From Bacillus tianshenii (GTDB lineage Bacteria > Bacillota > Bacilli > Bacillales > Bacillaceae_N), in NCBI GenBank assembly GCA_020524525.2, contig CP129018.1:1740115-1804114 (forward strand): a stretch of DNA of 64,000 nt, in the 5' to 3' direction. Position 1 is the stretch's first letter. Each line of letters opens with the position of its first letter. Below the pieces are notes generated by a model. The model did no database searches, had not been told where the DNA came from, and saw only the letters and a list, made by a program, of their open reading frames with translations. Position numbers and translations under genes: made by a program. This document shows positions 25,572-33,195 of the stretch, in pieces.

Positions 25572-27428
25572 TTATTGATTCACTGTTTCACGATATTTGT
25601 CTTTCTTCTTTGGCTTATATCTGTTATTAGCGATATCTAACACCATTGTTCGAAGAGACTGTTCATCCATTAACTTGAACGAATTCAAAAACTCATTAAG
25701 AACAATCGAATGACTTGAGTCAGCCTTACCGATATAAATTTTCGGGAAAACTTGTTCTGGGTGAACTTCATTATCGTTAAGCAATTCTTCATACATCTTT
25801 TCACCAGGACGAATGCCTGAATATTGAATTGGGATTTCATCTTCCGAAAGCCCTGACAAACGAATTAAGTTCTTCGCTAAGTCGACAATTCTTACAGGCT
25901 CGCCCATATCAAGAACGAAAATTTCACCACCACGGGCTAGTGAGCCAGCCTGGATTACAAGCCTAGCTGCTTCTGGAATTGTCATAAAGTAACGCGTCAT
26001 ATCAGGATGTGTAACTGTTACAGGGCCACCATTTGCAATTTGTCGTTTAAAGAGCGGCACAACACTTCCGCGGCTTCCAAGCACATTTCCAAACCGTACC
26101 GCTACAAAACGTGTCTTGCTTTTGCGACTTAACTCTTGAATAACCATCTCTGCTAAGCGCTTTGTTGAACCCATTACGTTTGTCGGGTTTACTGCTTTGT
26201 CAGATGACACTAAAACAAATGTATCGACACCCGAAGCATCAGCAGCTTCTGCAACATTTTTTGTACCGAGAACATTGTTCTTAACAGCTTCAGATGAATT
26301 TCGTTCCATTAATGGCACATGTTTATGTGCGGCTGCATGAAAAACAAATTGCGGTTCGTGTTCAAGCATGACTTCAAACATTCTGTGACGGTCTTGAATA
26401 TCTGCAATTTCAGTAGGGAATGTAATAGATGGAAACTTTGTTCGCAGCTCCATCTCAATTGTATAAATGCTGTTTTCTCCGTGACCGACAAGAACAATTT
26501 CTTTCGGGTCAAACTTGGCTAACTGACGGCAAAGCTCAGAACCAATCGAACCACCTGCACCTGTTACGACAACTGTTTGTCCTTTTACTTTCTTCGAAAT
26601 ATTTGTGATATCCAACTGTACAGGCTCACGACCTAATAAATCTTCAATTGAAACGTCACGAATGTGATTGACCGATTTATTCCCTAATGCAAGGTCTTCA
26701 ATCATCGGTAATATTTGTACATTGCTGCAAACCTCTTTTGCTTCTTTTACGATGTCGCCAATCTTTTGACGTGAGACAGATGGCATTGCAATAACAATGT
26801 GTTCAATTCGGCGCTCATGAACGACCTTTTGAATTTGTTTTGTACTTCCTTCAACCGAAATGTTTTGAACTTTCAGATGATGCAAGCTCTCATTATCATC
26901 AAGAATGGCAATTGGATTCAATCCTGATTCTTCATTGTCTTTCAATTGACGTAGCAGCATTCTACCTGCAGAACCTGCCCCAATAATAAGCGTACGCTTT
27001 CCTTCCTTAACGCCTTCCTTCTTTAAAATAGGCTTTAGCGAAAAACGATACGTACTGATATAGCGGCGTGCAAAACGAACACCGCCAATAAGGAGTATTT
27101 GCATCATTAACGTTGCAACTAACGCACGCTCATAAACTTGTCCAAAAATAATAAATTCTGCTGCCATCACGACGATAATAGAAGAAACGACAACCATTAC
27201 AATGCTGAATAACTCTTCAATACTTGCAAAACGCCAAACACGTTTATAGAGCCCCAACAAATAGGAAAACAAATGATGACTGACTAGCAGCAAAATGGAG
27301 CTGACAACAATCATGCTGTCAATATTCGTTACGTAAGGGTTTAAGATAAAATGACAAAGATACATCGACACAACGACAATAAGTGAGTCAATTGTGATTA
27401 AGCCTAATAATCGGGTTTTATACTTCAA
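25572..27428 (-). CDS. epsC: Membrane UDP-GlcNAc 4,6-dehydratase (EpsC/PglF-like)
   Basis: A 618-residue large-form dehydratase. Four N-terminal membrane helices (about 10-115), a first nucleotide-binding domain (GAGSAGR at 150-156) and a catalytic SDR domain (GAGGSIGSE at 290-298; SSDKAVNPTNVMG at 408-420; Lys423). The Met419 in place of the usual SDR tyrosine (S-M-K instead of S-Y-K) is known for the PglF/WbpM class. It should give UDP-4-keto-6-deoxy-GlcNAc for the PglE/PglD enzymes. The start is TTG with GGGAGGT nine bases upstream. The 197-base gap before it is unusual in this otherwise tight gene run. Confidence 0.86.
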   Translation of the reverse strand: MKYKTRLLGLITIDSLIVVVSMYLCHFILNPYVTNIDSMIVVSSILLLVSHHLFSYLLGLYKRVWRFASIEELFSIVMVVVSSIIVVMAAEFIIFGQVYERALVATLMMQILLIGGVRFARRYISTYRFSLKPILKKEGVKEGKRTLIIGAGSAGRMLLRQLKDNEESGLNPIAILDDNESLHHLKVQNISVEGSTKQIQKVVHERRIEHIVIAMPSVSRQKIGDIVKEAKEVCSNVQILPMIEDLALGNKSVNHIRDVSIEDLLGREPVQLDITNISKKVKGQTVVVTGAGGSIGSELCRQLAKFDPKEIVLVGHGENSIYTIEMELRTKFPSITFPTEIADIQDRHRMFEVMLEHEPQFVFHAAAHKHVPLMERNSSEAVKNNVLGTKNVAEAADASGVDTFVLVSSDKAVNPTNVMGSTKRLAEMVIQELSRKSKTRFVAVRFGNVLGSRGSVVPLFKRQIANGGPVTVTHPDMTRYFMTIPEAARLVIQAGSLARGGEIFVLDMGEPVRIVDLAKNLIRLSGLSEDEIPIQYSGIRPGEKMYEELLNDNEVHPEQVFPKIYIGKADSSHSIVLNEFLNSFKLMDEQSLRTMVLDIANNRYKPKKKDKYRETVNQ

Positions 27429-27625
27429 TGAGGTCTACCTCCCTAACATGTTAGGTAACCTAGATTCATAAAGGTGAAGACTTTCGTTAGCCATCAGCAC
27501 AACAAGCTTCGAATACTTACCTTTGGTCTTTTTCCGTACCATATTTTTCATAGAATTTTCAAGGACTTTCGTATTGTAAATTGCCTGCTTTTGATATAGA
27601 ATAAATTATAAAGTTTTTGTAAAGG
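27429..27625 (-). promoter_or_regulatory. Candidate epsC-leader (EAR-type) RNA, or a 38-residue ORF
   Basis: A 197-base gap directly before the epsC homologue in a run where other gaps are 0-70 bases. The B. subtilis eps operon carries the EAR (epsC) antitermination RNA at the equivalent place. The minus strand holds two ACGAAAGTC elements (about 27572 and 27486), several A-rich loops and a palindrome CCTAACATGTTAGG (27442-27455) next to the ribosome binding site. I cannot fold it or match it to the known consensus. Alternatively a 38-codon frame (27435-27551, minus) starting MKNMVRKKTKGKYSKL ends exactly in the epsC ribosome binding site, though its own site is weak. Confidence 0.4.
27442..27455. 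repeat. Perfect 14-base palindrome next to the epsC ribosome binding site
   Basis: CCTAACATGTTAGG, overlapped by a second palindrome TAGGTAACCTA (27452-27462). It could be an operator or a hairpin that affects translation of epsC. Confidence 0.45.
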
Positions 27626-27778
27626 TTACGAATTTCGTTTTTCATTATGTTGACGCATTTTTATTGCTTCATCAACAAGTTCTCGAATTGAATGAAGCTT
27701 TTGTACAGGTGCGTCTTGTCGGATGTAACGAACAGCTCGTTTAATAGATTTTGGCATTTCATTCATCATTTGGGTCAT
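27626..27778 (-). CDS. Small basic protein in the EPS operon, unknown
   Basis: A 50-residue basic, helical protein (starts MTQMMNEMPKSIKRAVRYI, ends KMRQHNEKRNS). It is not in any family I recognise. AGGGGG lies eight bases before the ATG, inside the end of the phosphatase gene four bases upstream, so it is almost certainly translated with that gene. Its place between the kinase/phosphatase module and the possible leader RNA suggests a regulatory or adaptor role, which is inference. Confidence 0.65.
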   Translation of the reverse strand: MTQMMNEMPKSIKRAVRYIRQDAPVQKLHSIRELVDEAIKMRQHNEKRNS

Positions 27779-27782
27779 ACAA

Positions 27783-28556
27783 TTACCCCCTCAAAAAAGA
27801 GAAGATTTTCTTTTTCTTAATCCTTTGAGGCGACTCTTTATAAAATGTTTTGCCTTCTACGACATATTCTGCATTTGTCTTAAGAATGTTTGCCCATTCT
27901 GTGCCGAACTTCTTCTCAATAGTCGTTAAGGCATTTTGTACATTAAATGGTCGTGTTGTCGTGTTGTGTGCATCTGATGCGATAAAATGGGTAAGATTAG
28001 CTTCAATTAAGTCATAACTAAATTTTTGGATCTTTTTACCGAAAACTCCCGTTAAACTTGAAGTCGTTATTTGAGTTAAAGCACCTTGCTTAACGATTTC
28101 ATAAAGGATATTCGGTTTTTCAATGATCTTTTGGTTACGTTCTGGATGAACAATTACAGGAATAACACCTTCTAATTGAAGACTATATAAAAGGTTATCT
28201 GTAATCCTCGGAACTTGAGCACTTGGGAACTCAATAAATAAGTATTTTCCTGTGTCATTCATCGTAAGAATGTGACCAAGCTGGTAATCTTTCAATAAAT
28301 CACCATACACACGCACTTCTTGACCCGGAAGGACTTTTATGTCCACCTGCTCTTTCTTAAATACTGCATTTAGCGCTTCAACATCAGTTAAAATGGAAGC
28401 TTTGTCGTTTTCGTATTTGCCATTTTTATGATGAGGAGTTGCCACAATTGTGTGAATCCCCTCTTCTTCAGCTTGCTTCGCCATTGTTAAGCTATCTTGT
28501 ATACTGCCAGCACCATCATCTACAGTTGGAAGTATGTGACAATGAAGATCGATCAA
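27783..28556 (-). CDS. Tyrosine-protein phosphatase, PHP type (CpsB/YwqE-like)
   Basis: A 257-residue manganese-dependent phosphatase of the PHP family. Metal-binding motifs DLHCHILPTVDDG (3-15), ATPHH (about 40-44), HPERN and SDAHN are visible. It should dephosphorylate the BY-kinase encoded just upstream, cycling polysaccharide assembly. The start is TTG, with GGGAGGTGA upstream. Adjacent kinase and Wzz genes make the assignment secure. Confidence 0.88.
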   Translation of the reverse strand: MIDLHCHILPTVDDGAGSIQDSLTMAKQAEEEGIHTIVATPHHKNGKYENDKASILTDVEALNAVFKKEQVDIKVLPGQEVRVYGDLLKDYQLGHILTMNDTGKYLFIEFPSAQVPRITDNLLYSLQLEGVIPVIVHPERNQKIIEKPNILYEIVKQGALTQITTSSLTGVFGKKIQKFSYDLIEANLTHFIASDAHNTTTRPFNVQNALTTIEKKFGTEWANILKTNAEYVVEGKTFYKESPQRIKKKKIFSFLRG

Positions 28557-28595
28557 TCACGCTTCACCTCCCTTCGTTTAAATGGATTCCATTTA

Positions 28596-29279
28596 CTATC
28601 TATAATAATAGTATTGGTGTTTTTTCTGTTTTTGCCCATTCAAAATAGCACCAATCATATTACCATTGGCATTAATGATAGCTTCTTTCGCCCGTTTTGC
28701 TGCTGTTACTTCCGTTTTCCCACTATGGACGACGAGCATAATGCCATCACAATGGTTTGCTAAAATTTTCGCATCTGTAACTGCAAGCACTGGTGGAGTA
28801 TCTATGATTATGTAGTCGTATTGCTCTTTTAAATGACCAAGTGTTTCTCTCATCCCTTTTGATCCTAATAGTTCAGCAGGGTTAGGTGGAATAGGTCCAC
28901 TTGTTAAAATGTCTAAATTTTTAATTTGGGTTTGCTTTACTGCATCATGTGCCTGATGCTGCTTTGTCAAAACATTGGTAAGTCCGACTGTATTTTCTAT
29001 ACGAAAGGTATCATGCATCGTCGGCTTACGAAGGTCAGCATCAATGATGAGCACCTTTTTTTCTTGTTGTGCAAACACAACTGCTAGGTTCGATGCTGTT
29101 GTCGATTTCCCCTCACCAGGTGTGGAGGATGTAATCATCAACGTTTGCAGCTCGCGGTCAATTGATGAAAATTCAATGTTTGTTCGCAGTGTGCGATATT
29201 GCTCTGCTACAAGTGATAATGGGCTTTGATGTGCGATTAAGCTGCGACCGTTTGAAAAAGGTTTCTTCTTAGAACCCAA
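28596..29279 (-). CDS. Bacterial tyrosine kinase (CpsD/YwqD/EpsB-like)
   Basis: A 227-residue cytoplasmic BY-kinase. Walker A SSTPGEGKSTT (about 51-61), Walker A' VLIIDADLRKPT, Walker B YIIIDTPPV, and a C-terminal tyrosine cluster (QYYYYR) that is the autophosphorylation tail. It needs the membrane activator encoded by the next gene upstream (29298). GTG at 29288 has no ribosome binding site; TTG at 29279 has AGAGGTG six bases before it and is used. It controls export and chain length of the polysaccharide. Confidence 0.88.
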   Translation of the reverse strand: MGSKKKPFSNGRSLIAHQSPLSLVAEQYRTLRTNIEFSSIDRELQTLMITSSTPGEGKSTTASNLAVVFAQQEKKVLIIDADLRKPTMHDTFRIENTVGLTNVLTKQHQAHDAVKQTQIKNLDILTSGPIPPNPAELLGSKGMRETLGHLKEQYDYIIIDTPPVLAVTDAKILANHCDGIMLVVHSGKTEVTAAKRAKEAIINANGNMIGAILNGQKQKKHQYYYYR

Positions 29280-29297
29280 GAGCCTCACCTCTGCGTA

Positions 29298-29987
29298 TTA
29301 TGTTGTTTTCTTTTTGTCGAATTTTGAAATAGCTCCTAGTGGCGGTATTTCTAATAATTGTTCAATATCTTCTTCTTTTCGAATTGAGTTATCTAGGAAT
29401 TCGAGTATAGAAGCAATTGCTACTCCTAATAATGTTCCTGCGACTAATGCGATCACCATGTTTTGCATTGGTTTCGGCGAAACTGGCGACGGATTTTTCG
29501 AAGTATCAGCTTTAGACAAGATATTAACGTTATCAATGTTCATAACTGTCTTTATCTTTTTCTGAAACACTTCAGCTGTTGTATTTGCAATTTTTGTTGC
29601 TGTTTCTGGGTTTGGGTCTTGCACGATAATGGAAATAACTTGGGATTCATCTTTACTCCGAACATTAATCTGTTTATCAAGTGTATCTGCTGAACGTTCT
29701 AAGTTCAACTTCTGGGCAACTTCATTTAACACAACTGGACTTTTAATAATGACGTTATATGTATTCACTAACTCTATATTTGTTCGTACGTCAGTGACAT
29801 CTTGTGACTGGTTATTTGAATTATTTTGATTAACCAAGATTTGTGTCGAAGATTGATAAGTCGGTGTCATTACATAAAAGCTTATTGCGCCCGCAGCTGT
29901 GACTGAGACTAATGCAATAATAAGAATTAAGAGAATCCGTTTTTTTAACATTCCAAAGAACTCGCGCAAGCTGATTGTATCCTCCAT
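29298..29987 (-). CDS. Chain-length/kinase-activator protein (Wzz family, YwqC/CapA/EpsA-like)
   Basis: A 229-residue Wzz-domain protein: N-terminal helix (ILLILIIALVSVTAAGAISFYV, about 18-39), an external domain and a second helix (MVIALVAGTLLGVAIASILEFL, about 180-201), followed by a short cytoplasmic tail that activates BY-kinases. The proline-rich NPSPVSPKPM before helix 2 is typical. It is the first gene of the EPS run and should set chain length with Wzy. Confidence 0.86.
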   Translation of the reverse strand: MEDTISLREFFGMLKKRILLILIIALVSVTAAGAISFYVMTPTYQSSTQILVNQNNSNNQSQDVTDVRTNIELVNTYNVIIKSPVVLNEVAQKLNLERSADTLDKQINVRSKDESQVISIIVQDPNPETATKIANTTAEVFQKKIKTVMNIDNVNILSKADTSKNPSPVSPKPMQNMVIALVAGTLLGVAIASILEFLDNSIRKEEDIEQLLEIPPLGAISKFDKKKTT

Positions 29988-30073
29988 AAACCTTAATCCC
30001 CCGCTTTGCTTACGTTTGATTTACTTTTTCAATGTATCACAGGGCATTGGGAAGGAATAGTTATAATAGTCAT

Positions 30074-30088
30074 AATTTCAGAATATGA
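30074..30088. promoter_or_regulatory. CodY-like box (weaker copy)
   Basis: TAATTTCAGAATATG region, about 11 of 15 matches to AATTTTCWGAAAATT. It shares the sequence TCAGAATATGAGG-like tail with the stronger box 78 bases further upstream of the operon. Confidence 0.35.
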
Positions 30089-30091
30089 GGT

Positions 30092-30118
30092 TTAACAGTC
30101 TGATAACCCTACTGTTAA
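30092..30118. repeat. Inverted repeat TTAACAGT-N11-ACTGTTAA
   Basis: A perfect 8-base dyad lying between the two CodY-like boxes, about 105-131 bases before the wzz-like start codon. Its spacing suits a dimeric repressor or an RNA hairpin. Confidence 0.45.
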
Positions 30119-30151
30119 CACGACTTGTAACGCTTTCAAACGATATGTCGT

Positions 30152-30166
30152 AATTTTCAGAAATAT
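30152..30166. promoter_or_regulatory. CodY-like box (stronger copy)
   Basis: AATTTTCAGAAATAT matches the CodY consensus AATTTTCWGAAAATT at 13 of 15 positions. CodY represses many transport and capsule genes in Firmicutes when branched-chain amino acids and GTP are plentiful. Confidence 0.5.
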
Positions 30167-30500
30167 GAGGAATCTAATAAGCATAAATTCTCACTACCCC
30201 ACCAAAATGGTTTATAATGGTAAAATAACAATTCCATCTCATGCATTTATCATAGTTATGGATTACTTTCGACAAATTTTAACTGAAAATAAGCCATCAT
30301 TCCTCAATAAGTTTCAATTAATATGTAAATCAAGCCAAATTTCCATCATTTATTCATAACTAAATTCCATTATTTTTAAATTTATACACCTCTTATTAGT
30401 CTTTAAGTATACTCAATTACATAATTATCCCAGTAAATTTACGCTGTTCTTTTTAATATTCTTGCGATAATTTACCAAACTTATTTTTCAAAACAACACA

Positions 30501-30562
30501 AGAGTGTTAAAAACTTTCCACATACCCTTTGAAAAAGACGCTTTGACCTCTTTTAACACTCT
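30501..30562. repeat. Perfect 12-base inverted repeat, 38-base spacing
   Basis: AGAGTGTTAAAA (30501-30512) and TTTTAACACTCT (30551-30562). Too long a loop for a terminator; could be a pair of operator half-sites or a stem of a leader RNA. Confidence 0.45.
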
Positions 30563-30727
30563 TTCTTCTTCATGAAGCAGTCAAAAGTACTAAGCTCTTG
30601 GCAAAAACAAAAGTAAGATGACATTTACACCATTCACCAAAGCGTATTATTTCAGACTAATACTTAAAGACTCTTAAATATCTTTTTGTAACCTTAAGAA
30701 AACAACGCCCCCTACTATAAAAACGGC

Positions 30728-30758
30728 ATAAAAAATAGACGCCTTTATCGGCGCCTTA
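30728..30758 (-). terminator. Possible terminator after brxA
   Basis: GGCGCC/GACGCC-type short stem around a TTTATC loop, followed by a T-rich stretch on the minus strand; it overlaps the brxA stop. The stem needs a G-T pair. Confidence 0.5.
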
Positions 30759-31187
30759 ACAATGCTTTGCATATGCAGCTTTTAGGTTATCAAGAATCTC
30801 AGAAATCTCGTGGTCTTCAATTTCATGTCGATGTATGAAGTGCACGACATCCTTTCCTTTCAATAAAGCCATTGAAGGCGAAGATGGCTCAATCCCTGTA
30901 AAGTATTCGCGCATCTTTGCAGTCGCTTCTTTATCTTGACCTGCGAACACAGTTACAAAATTGTCTGGTTTCTGGTCAAGTGTTTTCGATTGAATGGCCG
31001 CAGGGCGGGCAAGACCAGCAGCACAGCCACAGACCGAATTAACAACAACCAGTGTTGTTCCCTCTGTACCTTCAATATATTGCTCAACACCTTCTGCTGT
31101 TGTTAACTCTGTAAAGCCTGCAGTTGTAAGTTCTTCTCGCATCGGTTGAATCACTTGCTTCATATATTCCTCATAAGCATTAAACAA
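30756..31187 (-). CDS. brxA: Bacilliredoxin BrxA (YphP)
   Basis: A 143-residue thioredoxin-fold bacilliredoxin with the characteristic Cys-Gly-Cys motif in VVVNSVCGCAAGLARPAA. It removes bacillithiol from oxidised proteins. The sequence is nearly collinear with B. subtilis YphP, and yphP-ilvD is the conserved gene order. The ATG at 31208 would place the ribosome binding site inside the gene; the TTG at 31187 has GGAGG eight bases upstream and gives the usual family N-terminus (FNAYEEYM), so it is used. Confidence 0.9.
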   Translation of the reverse strand: MFNAYEEYMKQVIQPMREELTTAGFTELTTAEGVEQYIEGTEGTTLVVVNSVCGCAAGLARPAAIQSKTLDQKPDNFVTVFAGQDKEATAKMREYFTGIEPSSPSMALLKGKDVVHFIHRHEIEDHEISEILDNLKAAYAKHC

Positions 31188-31272
31188 GAAAAAAACCTCC
31201 GTTTCCATATATCTTACCTAAATATACTATAAGAATATTCCTTATGCAACAAAGTTAATTTACTACAAATGG

Positions 31273-31316
31273 AAAACCTCTATTAAACAGACGAACCTGT
31301 TTAATAGAGGTTTTTT
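31273..31316 (-). terminator. Terminator after ilvD
   Basis: An 18-base perfect inverted repeat AAAACCTCTATTAAACAG (31273-31290) and complement (31297-31314), with T run on both sides. Confidence 0.85.
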
Positions 31317-31333
31317 ATAATCAAACGTTATTC

Positions 31334-33016
31334 TTAATCTGTTACAGCACCTTTAGAAGCTGAAGATACAAGACGAGCATATTTCCCTAATACACCGCGT
31401 AGATTTTGGTCAGGTGCTTTCCATTCATTACGACGGCGTTCCATTTCTTCATCTGTAATTTCAACACTTAATTCATGCTTTTCACTATCGATGGTGACAA
31501 CATCACCATTTTGAAGTAACCCAATAGGACCGCCAACTTGTGCTTCTGGTGCCACATGTCCAACGACAAGACCGTGTGTACCGCCTGAGAAGCGTCCGTC
31601 GGTAATCAATCCAACTGTATGCCCTAATCCTTTACCAACAAGAATAGCTGTTAGGGATAACATCTCAGGCATACCTGGTCCACCTTTTGGTCCTTCATAA
31701 CGAATGACAACGATATCGCCAGCTTGAACTTTGTCATCGAGAACCGCTTGTGTTGCTTCTTCTTCTGAATCAAACACTTTTGCTGGTCCTGTAATGCTTG
31801 TAGTTTTCAAACCACTTACTTTTGCAACAGCACCTTCTGGAGCAAGGTTTCCACGAAGAATAACAAGTGGACCGTCTTTACGTTTCGGATTATCCATTGG
31901 CATAATGACTTGCTGTCCTTCTGTAAACTCAGGAGCATGCTCTAAGTTTTCTGCAATCGTCTTACCTGTCACAGTTAAACAATCGCCATGGATAAGACCA
32001 GCGTTATATAGCAATTTCATTACAGCTTGGACACCACCTACACGGTGCAAGTCTTGCATCACATAACGTCCGCTAGGTTTTAAGTCTGCTAGATGTGGTA
32101 CCTTTTCTTGCAGACGCTCAAAGTCTTCTAATGTTAAGTCAACATCTACAGAATGCGCAATTGCAAGCAAGTGAAGAATTGCATTTGTAGAGCCGCCAAG
32201 CGCCATAACGACTGTAATCGCATTTTCAAACGCTTCTTTCGTCATAATATCACGTGGACGGATATCCTGCTCAAGAAGCTTGTACACTGCTTCGCCAGAT
32301 TTCGCACAATCATCTTGTTTGAAATCAGATTCTGCAGGGTTAGATGCACTTGATGGCAGGCTCATCCCCATTGCCTCAATGGCAGATGCCATCGTATTTG
32401 CTGTGTACATTCCACCGCATGAGCCTGCACCAGGGCATGCATGACATTCAACTTCATGCAGTTCTTCGCGATCAATCGTTCCTTTATTGTATTGTCCCAC
32501 ACCTTCAAATGCCGACACAATGTCAATATCTTCACCTTTTAATTGACCAGGTGAAATCGTTCCACCGTATACAAATACTGCTGGTAAATTCATTCGTCCA
32601 AGCGCGATCATACAGCCTGGCATGTTTTTATCACAGCCACCGATTGCGACAACCCCATCTAAGTTTTCCGCACCGACAACTGTTTCAATTGAATCAGCGA
32701 TTACTTCACGACTTGGAAGGGAGAAGCGCATTCCTTCTGTTCCCATCGAAATACCGTCTGAAACTGTAATCGTATTAAAAATCATAGGTGCTCCGCCTGC
32801 ATCTCTTGCACCTTGCTTCGCTCGGCGGGCAAGCTCATCAATATGTATATTACATGGTGTTACTTCACTCCATGTACTCGCAACCCCAATCATCGGTTTC
32901 TTAAAATCTTCATCTGTAAAACCGACCGCACGAAGCATCGCTCTATTCGGCACACGCGCTTCGCCTTCACTAATTACTTTACTACGAATCCGCAAATCTC
33001 TTTTCTCTTCTGCCAT
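31334..33016 (-). CDS. ilvD: Dihydroxy-acid dehydratase
   Basis: A 560-residue IlvD/Edd family Fe-S dehydratase for the penultimate step of valine and isoleucine (and thus leucine and pantothenate) synthesis, converting 2,3-dihydroxy-3-methyl acids to 2-oxo acids. Full length. Cluster cysteines lie in [18 protein letters not shown] and [15 protein letters not shown]. The C-terminal [14 protein letters not shown] and GHVAPEA are typical. It is preceded by TTAGGGGG. A CodY-like box lies 128 bases upstream, as expected for an ilv gene. In B. subtilis ilvD lies between yphP and ypgR, as here (with one acetyltransferase inserted). Confidence 0.95.
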   Translation of the reverse strand: MAEEKRDLRIRSKVISEGEARVPNRAMLRAVGFTDEDFKKPMIGVASTWSEVTPCNIHIDELARRAKQGARDAGGAPMIFNTITVSDGISMGTEGMRFSLPSREVIADSIETVVGAENLDGVVAIGGCDKNMPGCMIALGRMNLPAVFVYGGTISPGQLKGEDIDIVSAFEGVGQYNKGTIDREELHEVECHACPGAGSCGGMYTANTMASAIEAMGMSLPSSASNPAESDFKQDDCAKSGEAVYKLLEQDIRPRDIMTKEAFENAITVVMALGGSTNAILHLLAIAHSVDVDLTLEDFERLQEKVPHLADLKPSGRYVMQDLHRVGGVQAVMKLLYNAGLIHGDCLTVTGKTIAENLEHAPEFTEGQQVIMPMDNPKRKDGPLVILRGNLAPEGAVAKVSGLKTTSITGPAKVFDSEEEATQAVLDDKVQAGDIVVIRYEGPKGGPGMPEMLSLTAILVGKGLGHTVGLITDGRFSGGTHGLVVGHVAPEAQVGGPIGLLQNGDVVTIDSEKHELSVEITDEEMERRRNEWKAPDQNLRGVLGKYARLVSSASKGAVTD

Positions 33017-33143
33017 TGTTCATCCCCCTAAAACTTTTTCATGATTGTTTGAATGCCAATTTGATTTGTAGAACTTCTATTATAGTTGGCAATTCGAAAA
33101 AAGTATTTTTAAACACTATAGTCCTTTTTTTAAACAATTTCAA

Positions 33144-33158
33144 TATTTTTAGAAAAAT
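33144..33158. promoter_or_regulatory. CodY-like box upstream of ilvD
   Basis: TATTTTTAGAAAAAT matches AATTTTCWGAAAATT at 12 of 15 positions. A TATAAT -10 candidate lies at 33078-33083 on the minus strand, but its -35 is poor. Confidence 0.45.
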
Positions 33159-33195
33159 CGTTTTATTCAAAATAAAAGTAAACGCTTACAATCTT

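Larger units (their letters stand above)
29988..30727. promoter_or_regulatory. Gene-free control region upstream of the polysaccharide operon
   Basis: About 740 AT-rich bases with no plausible gene. It holds two CodY-like boxes (30074 and 30152), an inverted repeat TTAACAGT/ACTGTTAA (30092-30118), a second perfect inverted repeat (30501-30562) and several A/T tracts. I could not fix a sigma-A promoter for the operon; TATTAT at 30063-30068 (minus) is a possible -10 without a good -35. A long leader transcript is possible. Confidence 0.55.

Noticed and set aside
30126..30139. Possible cre site TGTAACGCTTTCAA upstream of the capsule operon
   Set aside because: It matches only if one base is inserted in the left arm; the CG is out of register with the consensus.
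29988..30727. SinR operator sites or an obvious sigma-A promoter for the capsule operon
   Set aside because: No SinR-type GTTCTYT repeats and no well-spaced -35/-10 pair were found.
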